From: Dipylidium caninum
Taxonomy: Eukaryota > Platyhelminthes > Cestoda > Cyclophyllidea > Dipylidiidae
NCBI GenBank assembly: GCA_017562135.1
Contig: QEYB01001208.1
Location: forward strand, 1,054,001-1,118,000
Direction of reading: 5' to 3'
DNA: 64,000 nucleotides
Part shown: positions 11,501-21,799 of the stretch, piece by piece
How positions within the stretch are numbered: position 1 is the stretch's first letter
How the letters are laid out: every line of letters starts with the position of its first letter
The notes under the pieces: generated by a model
The model's database searches: none
Seen by the model: the letters and a program-made list of their open reading frames with translations, nothing else
Told to the model about the DNA's origin: nothing
Made by a program: the position numbers and the translations under genes

Positions 11501-14500
11501 AGGAGCCGACCAGTGACTGTCTCATTAGAAAAGACTGACCAAAATCAGGCAAATATTTAAACCCTCCACCAAAGGACGGGTCTTTTGAAGTTGGCCTCTC
11601 CACAATTAATTTCATTCCAACCAAAACATGGCTTTATGTGCCTATACGACTCAACAAAATATATTATAATGTAGTAGTGCTCTCCATTGAAAAATGAAGA
11701 GGTCTATTATGGGAAGTTCTGTAAAAAAACGCCGCTATGAGGCAGTTTACAACGAGGGGAGGCTGCGACGTGGTGTTGGCCATTGAGCCAGTGCGCAGCG
11801 TCTGAGGCGCGGTCGGTCATGCGACTCGTCTAGACTTGAGAGCGTTGTGTGCGCCTCATGCCACAATGGTATGTCCTGGCTGGAAATTCATACGTCGTCC
11901 CTAATTGTAGGGTATCACGGATACTGTTGAGGCCCATTTGCAAGACCTTTTCTGCTCCATAAAATGTTTTCCCCTATGTTTGAGGACTACATCAAAATGT
12001 GAACAGCCAACAAACAACACCCCGTCCTACATTTGAGCAGTTTACTTTGTGTGGAGGCGTGTACTGTTAAGTTAACATGGGAAAAGGCATTTATTCTAGT
12101 GAAATACATACCGTCCAGGGTACCTGAACAGTGCGTTATCTGTCGAGTGTGTGGACTCCCACTCACCTTCTTGACTTAGAGTTCTGGCTCCGCAGAAGAG
12201 TTCACAAGAGGACTTGGCGAGGAAATTATTGGCAGTGCCAGAGCAGTGAGAATAGCCGAACTCCTTGCAAAGTTGGCTCTGGGGGTCGAAGTACCAGCGC
12301 GACGATGTCTGTCCAACGTCCTCACAATCGCCGTCCTCGGAGAGACTGCGGGGCAGTTCGCAAATCTTTTGCGAGCCTAACGATGTCAAGGAAGTCTTCA
12401 TAAGGCATATTGCCGAATTAGCATTTAACTTCTATTAACACTTTGTTATCACTTAGAGGGTCAGGTTTGATGAGTAAAAATGATTGATATGTTATTTCGT
12501 AATGTTATTTCATGACCATTCGTTAATTTAGAAAATTTGATAGCACTCTTGTTGATAACACAGAGGTTGGGAGAATTTACCAAACCCTTTGGATGCATGG
12601 TAATCCCGCCCAACTTTATTAGAGGCTAATTGCTAAAACCTTTAGTCTTAATTCGCCAGGGGCTAATCAAGGCTTTTGCGTAACGCTCACAATAGGCCGG
12701 AGGGAAGTGAAGTTCTGAGATTTCACGAGAGACCATGGACTTCCAAGGGCCCTCCCTTTCGGCTGAGCATCCCCAACCTTACTCAAAGTAAGACATTCAC
12801 AAACTACTCCAAAAAGTTTTGAGTCTTAGAAGTGAAATTCAAGTGTCGGCCGTTTCGTCCGTTTTAAAAGGGATATGTCAGCAACTAAAATGAACAATTT
12901 GAATAAGTTGAAGGAATGTTACAACAATCGAATCCTAATAGACAAATCTCAAGCAAACATTAGACGGTTGTACTCAAACATTGGTCAATAAAAAAGATGT
13001 TGAATCATATGTCGTTGGAAAAGGTCCGTCTTAGGGGTGAGCGGTGATGGGTAACCAGAAAACTCGAGACTTACTTCGACGAATAGTTGTTAGAGCCTCC
13101 GCCGTCATACACGTCTTGTTACATTCCTCGATGGAAGCAAACTGATTGTCGCTGTCACCGCAGCCGAGATATACGAACCAGGAGCAGCGTTCGAGGGCCT
13201 TGTCGAAGTAGACCTTCTGCATCGTGGTGGAGGGACCGGGGCGATTTCCTCTCTGTGCGCACCGCGCATAGCCAGCCTTCGGTGGGGCCAGACAACCCCT
13301 TAATGCTGGGGGTAGCCCAAGAAAGGCATTAGAGGGTTACTCGACCTTTTCATCTTCCCTAAATTCCATTTCTCAAGTCTCCGCAGTCTTCCCTACGCAG
13401 CCAATGTGCACACTTTTGACCATCATGAAGAGCATATGCGCAACGCACTTTGTCCAAACTCTTATCAACCCATAAACGCTGCTGTGTGAGCAAGAGAAAC
13501 TAACCGAGGAAAAACCACACTTCTCGTGCGTGGTAATTTGTATGTTCACGGATTATAGAATTAAGTGGAGGCACACTTACGCAACTTGGGGTGGCAGATT
13601 GACATACAGTCGGCCTCGCTTTCGAAGCGATTCCCATTCACTATACAGTCGGAGGTAACCGAGCAACGTTTCTCAATTTGGTCATAATACCAAGTAGATT
13701 TCCTCGTTCCTTCGGATTCTGAGCAAATCGTTATCTGTGGCGTAACTTTGCAACTCTCTAGAACAAAACTATAGGTGATTAGCTTCAAATGTCGCATTGA
13801 ATGGGTAAATGCCAATGCGCAGTGCTCTTCGCCGCAATATATTCCAAAGGGTACTTGTAACGGTACGTATACACATTTAGCGGTTTTGAAGAAGCACTTG
13901 ATGGGCCTTCACAGAGGCTAGTATCCACCTGCCCTTGCCTTTACCACTTACGAGGAGATGTAATCGCCTTCAGCGAAAGGTCATCGTTTGATAGCTTCTG
14001 ACATGCAATCACCAGATGATTGATTCGTCAGTTCTTTTCGCAGAAGGAAGCTAAGTGTTTGTGGTTAGGATATTCGCCTCTAGGACTACAGGACAAACTA
14101 ATGTCCCGTAAGCTTTTGCCGAAGAAGTGTACACCACTGAAGAGGCAGCAAGTGAGGTCAACCCCCATAGTTTACGGTTGAGCAGAAAAATATGGACAGC
14201 ATATTTTCTGAATTCTAGTCTAATAACAAAAGATGCTCAGAATGGAAGTAATTCAGTTGGATAAGCTATTTAGAACCTTATATGAAGCACTTCTTGGTGT
14301 GAAAACGCGACATTTCAGTAATAAGTGGGTAAAAATTAGACTAGATGGGACGATACATTCAATTCCATTTACATTTCGTCAATTAGCTCCTCGGTCTGCC
14401 GGAGGAATTAAGTAACCGTTGGTACTCATTCCGTGACAAAAGTGGCCGAGGATGAATCGGAACGGCCACGGGAGACGCTGTGTCGTTGGAAAGGTTGCAC

Positions 14501-17500
14501 CCTCGTGCCCAGCGCCTGACCGAGGCGGGACTTCCGTTCGCACCAGGGCAAGTGGGGGATGCAGTGAAAAGCTGGCCAAAGGTGGCGGAAAGGCGAAAGT
14601 ATCCTCTAAAGGTGGGTCCGATTGTCGAACTCTCGAAAATTCGAGTTCTTCATTACCAATTGATTTGAAACGATTCACCCAGTTTGTAATGGCCTACCTT
14701 TTGCGCCGCTATATGTTAGCAAAATGCCAGTGTGGACTTGAGTAAATCACCCTCGAAAATGCCACAGCCATAATGTGCATTAACACCGTTTGTACGAGAT
14801 TATTAAAAGGAAATAAAAAGCAGATTAGCGCCGAAATAAGGTCGGTCAGTCATTAACGAAAGAGATTTGATGCTCGTAAGTAGATCACAGTGAAAGACAT
14901 TTTTGAAAATTGGAAATTGCCTTTCCTAAAGAAAAAAGCATGTGCCTTCCGAAACAGTGAAATCTCACGATATGTTGCAGGAAACAACGATTGTTGTTGT
15001 GTTTTGCCGCAGAGGTAATTCGATTTATGACTGATTGACCCACCTCTTTTATACTCTGGATCAAGGAGGTTGTTTAGCACCACCAGTGGAGTTTTTGGAG
15101 TACCAGTTTCATCGGAGTCTTTTACATCAGAAGTTTCTGTGTCGTCGAAATCATATCTTTCCTCGGGCATTTCACTCGATTCGTAGGCCTGTGAGGCAAC
15201 TGCCTCGGATGGCATTTCGGAGTCCGAGATCCGATCTTCGACTGTCCCAGCTTCAGTGACGGGTAGATTGCTGCTAAAGTGCTCTTTCCTCAACTCCTTC
15301 TCCTGCATCTGCATCATCTTCCACAGCGCAGACTCGTCAACTGCATCTGTGTACACCAATTCTGACGAGAGGGTGGACTCATCCGTTGTTTGAGAGTACG
15401 TTGGAGAAATGTATAAATTGAAATCGAGGCTCTCTTCACACTGCGATAACTACGGAAAAAAAGTATTGTGTCTTGAAAGGTGTTTATTCGAAAATCCCTC
15501 AGTATTTAGTTTTTTACCCACTGATACGCAGAAGCTCTCATTGACCCTACGTCGGTGAACGCCAAATTATGCATGAGTCCAGCAGTTTTTTGTAATTTCG
15601 TATTCCACTTTTGGGAGTACAGTACATCCGTAATTTGGCATCCAAAAATACTTTGTTCATAGCACAACTGTTACTTGATAGAGTACTGCCCTCGAGATTA
15701 CAGTTCGGTTTTGTTAACGCGCCGCTGTCACCGAGCGGAGCAACACAGACGACATAGGAGCGGCCTGTGCACAACAATTTTTTCTCCAGGCAATATTAAA
15801 AAGCGGTGTCAGAATTTGTCGCCCAGCCCGGTTAATTTGAGTGCATCGCCGAGTGCACATGGGGCTGCGGAAAGGGAGGGGAGAGCGACGGGGACGGGGA
15901 CGCGGACTGCGAGGCCAGCGGCGAGCCAAGCGACGCAGGGGAGTGGCGATGGCTCCGCGCCCACCGCGTTTCGGCATTTCAACTGCTGCGTGAAAGTACA
16001 CAAACTGATGGAAGTCAACCTTCACTGCACGGCAACGGCCGTACGCAAAGGTTATAAGATAACGACGAACAACTTAACGCAGATGGTGTGCGCAGCTGAT
16101 GCAAGAAAAAAACGCAGTTTTAAGACAGATACCGTGACAGCGCACTACCCTCATCCCCAAAAATGATGAATATTTTGGATGACACACGGAATAAGCAGCG
16201 TGTAGAAAGCAAAGAAAGTTCAGCCGCACGCCAGTTCAGGTCCAGTCAGTACTTACATCGGGCATTTCAATTTTTTTTTATTCCTCTACTTTGATATCAA
16301 CCTACCTTACAACTGGAGAATATGTGGAGTTGAAGATTTTACTGCAGAACGCAAGAAAAAACTTTTGTATTATGACAAGTCCAAAAGTTATTTGTTGCCC
16401 ATTTGTTAAAATACTACAATTAGCATTCACACGCGGGAGCTTCAACCGACCTCCTAAGTGGGAAAACTTGATTCTGCTCTAACGAGCCTTCTTCACTGAT
16501 GCTTTCGCTGCCTGTCATGATTACAACGGCCTTGTCAACTTATGAAAATGCACGAAATAGGTGAGAAGAATTCTTTTTGTAAAAACATGGCCATTTTGAT
16601 GAGTGGCTCGTAAGTTCCCCTTTGCGAAGCCTTCAACCAGGGGAAGGAAAACGCATCAAATCTGCTGCGAAAAGGTGGACAACCGAGTCTTGCAGTCACC
16701 TCACCACACTCTTTTACAGCCTCCTGCAAAAATAGCCATTGTTTAAGGATCCTTTTGTACATTTCACTAGACAATTGCGGAATTCATCTGAAAACAGATG
16801 AATTCCGCAATTGTCGTATTTGCACGAGATCTTGAACGTAAGAAGTTCACCTTAATACGCGTTTAAACGTGAGCCATAAAGTTGGGACCATCACAGGGGC
16901 CGGTCAGCCCGTCTATCGCAATTACGTTTAACCTAATGACCGACACTCAAGTAAAGTTGTCTTCGCGACAGTTAACAGCAGTGGTAAACCGGTTATGCTA
17001 ACTGCGAAATGACTATAAAGGAGAAGAGGAACACACAATACTTGATGGAGAATTAGTGGCATTTTAAGGAAAATTGCAACAAAAGCTGATTGAGCCGCAT
17101 AATAAAATAATTTGTCCCGTCCCGTCTTCTGGCGTCTACCTGTCACTGCCGTCAGCATAGGCACTGAGACGGAGGAGCAATAAACACTTGAATCTTTTCC
17201 TCTCACCTGCCTCATACACCCTCGACTAAACATACATCAGTCTCCCATGTTTTTATTTCTTACTACTAAAATATTCACATCGGTTTAGTTATGAGGACCT
17301 ACTGAAATACATTACAGAATTAAAGTTTCTGCATTTCAGAGGAACTGTAGTTTGAGCGAAAATGGCGTCAAACCGAGAGGTCCCCTCTCCTTACAGTGGA
17401 TCGCGTTTCTCATGTATACTTTTACTCTACCACCATTCCCATAAAGGAGCTCGACACAAATAGCACAGTCCACTATGGAAGGGGAGGCCTTTAAGACTCG

Positions 17501-17696
17501 AATTACTGCAAGCATACTAAAAAGCTGCTTGAAACAACTTCAAATGTCTGTAGTCGTTAACTTTTGACCTTAAATAAATTACATTTGTTTACCATGAAGG
17601 GAAGGAAATCGGTGAAAAAATCCATAGGTGAAATGCGCATGAATCAACTCACCTCGGCGGATAGGGTCAAGAGCAGAGGAAGCAATATCGCCCCAT
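2330..17696 (-). CDS. Secreted multi-Kunitz protein, 14 Kunitz/BPTI domains
   Basis: Minus-strand gene of at least 16 exons encoding about 1,290 residues. Order 5' to 3': a putative signal-peptide exon (17653-17696), an acidic non-Kunitz exon (15044-15449), then Kunitz exons 13581-13757, 13075-13305, 12167-12376, 10401-10793, 9427-9651, 8723-8968, 7043-7255, 6061-6366, 5639-5863, 5059-5364, 4431-4610, 3925-4115, 3401-3656 and 2330-2586. All proposed junctions are GT..AG, and every exon length fits the reading frame. Introns between Kunitz domains are phase 1, except a phase-0 intron inside domain 13. Kunitz domains are about 55-residue disulfide-knotted folds that block serine proteases or ion channels. 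Multi-Kunitz secreted proteins occur in parasitic worms and in papilin-type matrix proteins. No other domain type (thrombospondin, Ig, WAP) was seen, so I do not assign a name. A short extra exon may lie at 16710-16733. The first exon is the least certain part. Confidence 0.88.
3401..3656 (-). CDS. Kunitz exon 13, degenerate domain (second part)
   Basis: Acceptor CTTTTGCAG before 3656, phase 0; donor GTGAGG after 3401, phase 1. It carries the core of domain 13 (YFFNLTTG, NNFADEATC). The canonical Cys II and Cys IV are both absent, so the Cys14-Cys38-type disulfide bridge is lost. A lysine-rich tail of about 35 residues follows the domain. Confidence 0.82.
3925..4115 (-). CDS. Kunitz exon 12 plus first cysteine of domain 13
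   Basis: Complete Kunitz domain with C-x8-C spacing, the aromatic RWYYN core and P1 Ser. It is followed by NDVCGLPKP, which starts domain 13 before a phase-0 donor (GTAATT). This exon and 3401-3656 together span two domains, unlike the one-exon-per-domain pattern elsewhere in the gene. Confidence 0.85.
4431..4610 (-). CDS. Kunitz exon 11
   Basis: 180 bases, phase 1 to phase 1. Six cysteines with RWYFD core. P1 is Arg, one of only two basic P1 residues in the protein. The Cys III to Cys IV spacing is 5 instead of 7. Confidence 0.87.
5059..5364 (-). CDS. Kunitz exon 10 with large loop insertion
   Basis: 306 bases, phase 1 to phase 1. The six cysteines are present, but the Cys IV to Cys V span holds about 50 residues where 12 is usual, so roughly 38 residues are inserted opposite the inhibitory loop. 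P1 is Pro, unusual for a protease inhibitor. Confidence 0.82.
5639..5863 (-). CDS. Kunitz exon 9
   Basis: 225 bases, phase 1 to phase 1. It has a TRYFYN core and GCGARGNHF motif. The Cys II to Cys III span is about 28 residues instead of 15, with a basic PRPRRLRDG stretch directly after Cys II. Confidence 0.87.
6061..6366 (-). CDS. Kunitz exon 8 with charged linker
   Basis: 306 bases, phase 1 to phase 1. Canonical cysteine spacing (C-x8-C, GGCLGNGNRF) and P1 Ser. About 45 residues of charged, alanine-rich linker follow the domain before the donor GTGAGT. Confidence 0.9.
7043..7255 (-). CDS. Kunitz exon 7
   Basis: 213 bases, phase 1 to phase 1; acceptor CACTTCTAG, donor GTGAGA. The core is RWSYLSE and the last motif NNFETKELC. 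The Cys IV to Cys V span is about 20 residues. No long ATG-initiated frame marks it, so ORF-based annotation would miss it. Confidence 0.82.
8723..8968 (-). CDS. Kunitz exon 6
   Basis: 246 bases, phase 1 to phase 1; donor GTGGGT. Six cysteines with C-x8-C first spacing, a lengthened Cys II to Cys III span and a shortened Cys IV to Cys V span. The usual GGCGGNxNxF motif is weak here. Confidence 0.8.
9427..9651 (-). CDS. Kunitz exon 5 with extra cysteine pair
   Basis: 225 bases, phase 1 to phase 1; donor A|GTGAGG. It is a canonical domain (RWFFN, SGCGGGANTF), but two additional cysteines sit in the loop after Cys II (IPIECQNGTDC). If the donor is not used the frame stops at 9392 over an AATAAA hexamer, so a short isoform ending here is possible. 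Confidence 0.85.
10401..10793 (-). CDS. Kunitz exon 4 with long acidic linker
   Basis: 393 bases, phase 1 to phase 1. A fully canonical Kunitz domain (C-x8-C, MWYYD, SGCGGNENRF) with P1 Lys, the best candidate for trypsin-like protease inhibition. About 75 residues of Glu/Pro-rich linker follow the domain. Confidence 0.9.
12167..12376 (-). CDS. Kunitz exon 3
   Basis: 210 bases, phase 1 to phase 1; acceptor GTTAG, donor GTGAGT. Core RWYFDP with all six cysteines. The Cys I to Cys II span is longer than usual and P1 is Glu. Confidence 0.88.
13075..13305 (-). CDS. Kunitz exon 2
   Basis: 231 bases, phase 1 to phase 1; acceptor CTACCCCCAG, donor GTAAGT. The first half of the domain lies upstream of the internal Met codon, so an ATG-based frame truncates it. 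P1 is Ala; last motif DNQFASIEEC. Confidence 0.85.
13581..13757 (-). CDS. Kunitz exon 1
   Basis: 177 bases, phase 1 to phase 1; acceptor TTGTTCTAG, donor GTAAGT. Core TWYYD, NGNRFESEADC. The Cys III to Cys IV spacing is 5 residues instead of 7. Confidence 0.85.
15044..15449 (-). CDS. Acidic non-Kunitz exon of the Kunitz gene
   Basis: 406 bases, entered in phase 0 after TTTTTTTCCGTAG and left in phase 1 at GTGGGT, which matches Kunitz exon 1. It encodes about 135 residues rich in Glu, Asp, Ser and Thr with one cysteine and no fold I recognise, probably a disordered N-terminal spacer. Confidence 0.65.
15840..15975. other. G+C-rich patch inside the first intron region
   Basis: A sharply G+C- and CpG-rich stretch within otherwise AT-rich sequence. 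Open frames on both strands follow from composition. No domain or splice pairing was found; it could hold an untranslated exon or promoter element. Confidence 0.25.
16710..16733 (-). CDS. Possible 24-base microexon of the Kunitz gene
   Basis: A strong acceptor (CTATTTTTGCAG) is followed by eight codons (EAVKECGE) and a donor GTGACT, phase 0 on both sides. That fits between the phase-0 signal exon and the phase-0 acidic exon. The evidence is only splice sites and phase. Confidence 0.25.
16770..16815. repeat. Perfect 21-bp inverted repeat with AAAA loop
   Basis: The arms 16770-16790 and 16795-16815 are exact reverse complements separated by four adenines. Transcribed on either strand this forms a long perfect hairpin. 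It lies within the putative Kunitz-gene 5' intron region. Function is unknown. Confidence 0.9.
17653..17696 (-). CDS. Putative signal-peptide exon of the Kunitz gene
   Basis: Minus strand: an ATG in GCCATGGGG context is followed by codons for a leucine-rich hydrophobic stretch (ILLPLLLTLSAE) and a consensus donor GTGAGT in phase 0, as needed downstream. The ATG and the hydrophobic frame differ by one base: one more G in the GGGG run (plus 17691-17694) would join them. As written, the hydrophobic frame has no in-frame ATG and a stop lies upstream. I infer a lost G, but the real first exon could be elsewhere. Confidence 0.4.
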
Positions 17697-17975
17697 GGCC
17701 CGCGGAGAGATGTCTATCCACATGCTACCAGGACCTCTGCATAAACCTACGCGCGGCGCTTTCGTCCGCTAAAATGAAACCTCCTCTCTCCGCAGCCGAG
17801 ACCCTACACGGCTCGCAGTACAACGCGTCCGCGCGTGCGCACATGGTCGTCTTCTCGCGTGCGTGGCCGTGCGTGCACGCCGGGCGGACGAGCGGAAGCA
17901 GACGATGGACACCGGAAGGGAGTCGGCCTGACAAGGGTGCTCGCCTTCGGGCGACGACGATTGGAGGAAGTTGAT
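17690..17975. promoter_or_regulatory. G+C-rich region, candidate promoter/5' end of the Kunitz gene
   Basis: A CpG-dense stretch immediately upstream of the proposed signal-peptide exon on the minus strand. No TATA box or initiator could be fixed with confidence. Open frames on both strands here are probably compositional. Confidence 0.3.
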
Positions 17976-20573
17976 CGCAGTCTCAGTATGACAGCGGAAT
18001 AAGGTGTCATCGAATGCAATAACAAGGAAAAGATGAAAAGTTGTAACTTGCGCCTTAGCCGTACCCTATAACTTGTCCATCTTCAAATCTGCTCATCTAA
18101 TACTTTTAGAAACAGATCTTTTAACGATACTTTAAAAAACGCTTTACGTGACGGGGCCGGGAGAGAACACTTCTACCCAGACAAGCTTCCAAGCCGTGGT
18201 TTTCAGGTACTCAAGAAAACTATGTATTAACCATTTGGTTAGAACCCTGTCAAAAGTAGCTGAGATAGAGTGGACGATAGCCAGACAAATTTTGGCATAC
18301 TTCACTTATATCGAGCGTTCCAAAACTTCATTCTGTCTAGATACCTTGTGTAATATTAACATGTGAATAAAATAAACCGCATTTGCACAAGGAATCTGCA
18401 AAAGGAATCATGTTAATTAGATGACACGATAAGACATTTATACTGCCGCTACCTGTAGAGATGCATTACATATTTAACTTGTTTGAATGTCCTTAAAGGC
18501 AACCTCTGTTAAGATCAGATACACCGGTAAAGGAAGAACTTTATCTCTCATAGATAACCGGCGAAACCCTAGCAAAAAAAATCGAATGGTAGAAAATGTA
18601 ATAGAGGCGAGATTTTTATAAAGTGCACAATGTGACTAACGGATTGAGCGGTGCGCTTCCCAACAAACCCTTTTTCCTATTGTACGTCTCAAAAATCTTA
18701 CTTCTGCAATAGGCTTCTTTTGTGCTAGGATATTAGGGCGCTTGAGTGGTATGGCTAACAGGTCATATTGAGAGACCCCGTATTTCTGAACGGTAGTGCG
18801 TAGACACTTTTAAAATATGGACGAACGTGTTACTCACCTGCAAATGTCAGGTGCTTTTCAAATAGACTCGCGAAAATGAACTCAAGCCAAAGATTTATCT
18901 CACTCACAAAAGACGGACTCAATTTTTAGCCTTTCCTTTCCACTGACGTTTTAAGTCATTCGGTTCAGAAGACTAAATTGAAAATAACACCGCGTGTTTG
19001 GTTTCAGTCAACTCAACTGTTCGTATTAATACCAGGAAAGTATTACCATTCACCACCCTACACTCCGCCTTCAAGTCTTGTGATCGAGAAATTAGTGGAT
19101 GGAAATGGAGGCAACATGTTAAGAGATGTGACCTTTAGTGCTACGAAATTTCTAACCGAAAGTAGGGAAGAGTGCATCCACTGCATGATACCTGTATACC
19201 AATAAGTCTCGTTAGCCACACTTTCCCAAATGAAAAAATGACAGAAAACTTACAGGTATTATGATATTAATGCACGAAATAGAAAATCCTATCTCTTTCC
19301 GAAGATTGTGCGTTGTAATTCGAGCTTTAGGCAAATAACCTTTTTGAAAATTAATGTTTTATTAAACACTTACAAATTTAGGACGCTGTCTACATTCATG
19401 ATATCGAGAAATGGGACTCATCATGAGGGACTACTTCAGTAGGTCAAGCTGCCTGAGCCCAAACCACATGACGATTACACCATTATGGTCACTACGCGAT
19501 AGAGGTTTGACAACTGCTTAGCTTCTGCAGGAGGGGGGAAGGGAGGGAACAATTTCTTACAAAATGTACAAATTTTCTTTAAGGGTTATGGATTGTGTTA
19601 GTCCCTCAGAACGTCTCACGGGATAACAATTAGGCTTTGCTAATTAATCTGACTTATTACCTTCGGACAGAGAGCTTGAAACATCACGTGGCCTTCAATC
19701 ACGTCGAGTTCCCGATTGGGAGATAGGTTCTTTTGCTCGTCGTGAACATAAATGATGAGAGATGATTATCAACGGTCTGACCAGCGGCAAAATACGCCAT
19801 TCATTATAAAAATAGTACACGCCAGGGCACTTTTCCTTTACTCATCCTGGAGAAATTGGTAAAGTGACAACCTATTATCAATCGCATAAACAACACAAAC
19901 GGCATGAATATTCGGGTTAAATTTTTTTGTTCTTAACGAAATACCGTTGAAATTTGCCAGAAGAGGCAGGTTGCTCTTTTCATGAAATATTTATTTAAAT
20001 GTATTCCGAAACTTACCGCCATTCAACTTCGCCCGGTTGTTGCTTTTGTGTCGCCTCTATGGACCTATTGGATGCCAGGGAACCCGTTTCGCAAGCTGCA
20101 GTAAAAATGCGCTTTCTATGATGGCACAATCTTAGAGATCTCGAGAGGCATACCTTGCCGAACAGCGCTCTGGTTTCGTAAATTACGACACTCAATTCTC
20201 TTATGCTTTGGATCTCTTGAAGTCTAACGACAGTGACGGTCTAAGGATGGCAGAAACCTTACTGAGAAGTAAATACTTGTTCGATTACTTACGTTTCAGG
20301 GTCTTTTTTGAGTGCCAGTAGCGCGCAAAAAAGGGAATGCCTTTATTTAATAGCAATAGCTAATACAAAAATGGGAGTACGTTAACTTCCTATGGTTGCT
20401 TTATCATTAGCATTACGAAAAAGCGATCGAGTGTTGCAACAACCTCCTTGCTGTTAACCCTGGGGACCACCAATCCTCTGAGCTAAAAGCGGAGATTGAA
20501 CGCCGCCGCAGGCGTGGTGAGTTCTCCACATTTTCTTGTTCCTTTGGTCCTATGTTATACTCACTTCAAACTA
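17976..20573. other. Intergenic, no gene seen
   Basis: AT-rich sequence with only short open frames on both strands. I recognised no domain, tRNA or repeat. Confidence 0.5.
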
Positions 20574-21724
20574 ATGAGGTTGCGCATAGGCGGAATTATC
20601 GGCGCCTCTCTAATAGCTTCTGGAATTTTCGTGGCTATCGGTGTTATTACAGCGCTGGCTTTCACAAGACCTCGGATTTAGTTTTACGGCCCATGTGTTC
20701 ACACGAACATTATATCACCTTTGCCTATTTGTAATATTATGTCATTCATTGAAATACACATTTATTTCTTGACCAGCTGACTGCGTCACACCATTTTTCG
20801 GCGTATTTCATGGTTTTAACTAGAACCATTTAGTTATTATCGGCAGTGTTGTTGGTGAAGGCATTGAACTTACCTATCCGGTGTGCGTTGACCATAATGC
20901 TTTTCGGTACTTATCTCCAAATGTTTTCAACGTTAATTTCCTTTTAACTCTGACTATTGATTCTAAGCTTAAGAAATATTGGTCTCCATTGCCTAAATTA
21001 GCGTCCCATATCAATAGATACATCTTTTGGAATCTAATTTTGAACATCCCTTGAATTTGTCGACTAATGTTTCAATAAATTCCTACTGTTACTCTACTAC
21101 ATGTAACACTATGCTGAGGGTTGTATTCTCCCATTATGTCCAAATAATTTCTCAGAATTGCTATTAATTAGTCAAAAACTTGGGTATTAACTTTTCCAAA
21201 TCTTTATCTTGGGTAACTCGAATACCTAGTCTCCACCGTATTTGGCATTTTCAAGTTACGCTAAAAAATTCCACATATGTCATTTCTCTGTCTGTTGATG
21301 CCAAGTTATAAAACTGCTCCACACATAGGTATATGGACGAAATAACGCTTCTCCATAGATAGCTACACTTTAACATGCATTACATTATTTATGTGGACTC
21401 AATATTATGAGGATAGATTAACCTCGCCATTGCATAAAATGCAAATCCGTATTTACATATATATCCATCAGTCTGTAATGTAATTTAGTAGTAGCTCACC
21501 TGTTTCAAAAAATTATTTGCGAAACAGGTGAGCTGGGTCTCCTGCGCTCATACTATCACCTTGAAAGTTTTAAGTTATTGAGTTTGGTTTTAATTTTGCA
21601 TTTTTCAGCCGGTTCCATAGGCTTGAGTGCCATTGGTCTAGCTGCTGGTGGCGTTGCCCTAGGCGTAGTCGGAGCCGCCGCTGCATATGTTATCTATAAG
21701 GGCAAAGAAAATAAGAACACCTGA
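20574..21724 (+). CDS. Small glycine-rich membrane peptide, two exons (tentative)
   Basis: Exon 1 20574-20640 starts at ATG; exon 2 21609-21724 follows acceptor CATTTTTCAG and ends in TGA. Joining them in phase 1 gives a 60-residue peptide. It has two hydrophobic helices full of small residues (GGIIGASLIASG and GLAAGGVALGVVGAAAAY) and a charged tail (KGKENKNT). Regular Gly/Ala spacing resembles glycine-zipper helices that pack in membranes. The exon 1 donor (GTGTTA) is weak; without splicing exon 1 stops at 20681. A poly(A) hexamer follows exon 2 closely, which supports a real terminal exon. No family recognised. Confidence 0.45.
21493..21534. repeat. 14-bp perfect inverted repeat, 14-base loop
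   Basis: AGCTCACCTGTTTC at 21493-21506 is repeated as its exact reverse complement at 21521-21534. It lies in the proposed intron of the small membrane-peptide gene, about 75 bases before its acceptor. Confidence 0.85.
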
Positions 21725-21787
21725 CAAATTGCTTCAGTTTTCGTGACGTCCAATTTTATAGACTTGAATACCGACGACTATTTTTAA

Positions 21788-21793
21788 AATAAA
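21788..21793 (+). other. Poly(A) signal AATAAA
   Basis: Canonical hexamer 64 bases after the TGA of the small membrane-peptide gene. Confidence 0.5.
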
Positions 21794-21799
21794 TTTCTG

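Noticed and set aside
15675..16166. 163-codon plus-strand open frame over a G+C-rich patch
   Set aside because: Repetitive Arg/Ala/Gly composition and a similar open frame on the other strand; composition effect.
17564..17974. 136-codon plus-strand open frame
   Set aside because: Runs through a CpG-rich patch where stop codons are rare; no domain. The opposite strand better explains the patch as a 5' end of the Kunitz gene.
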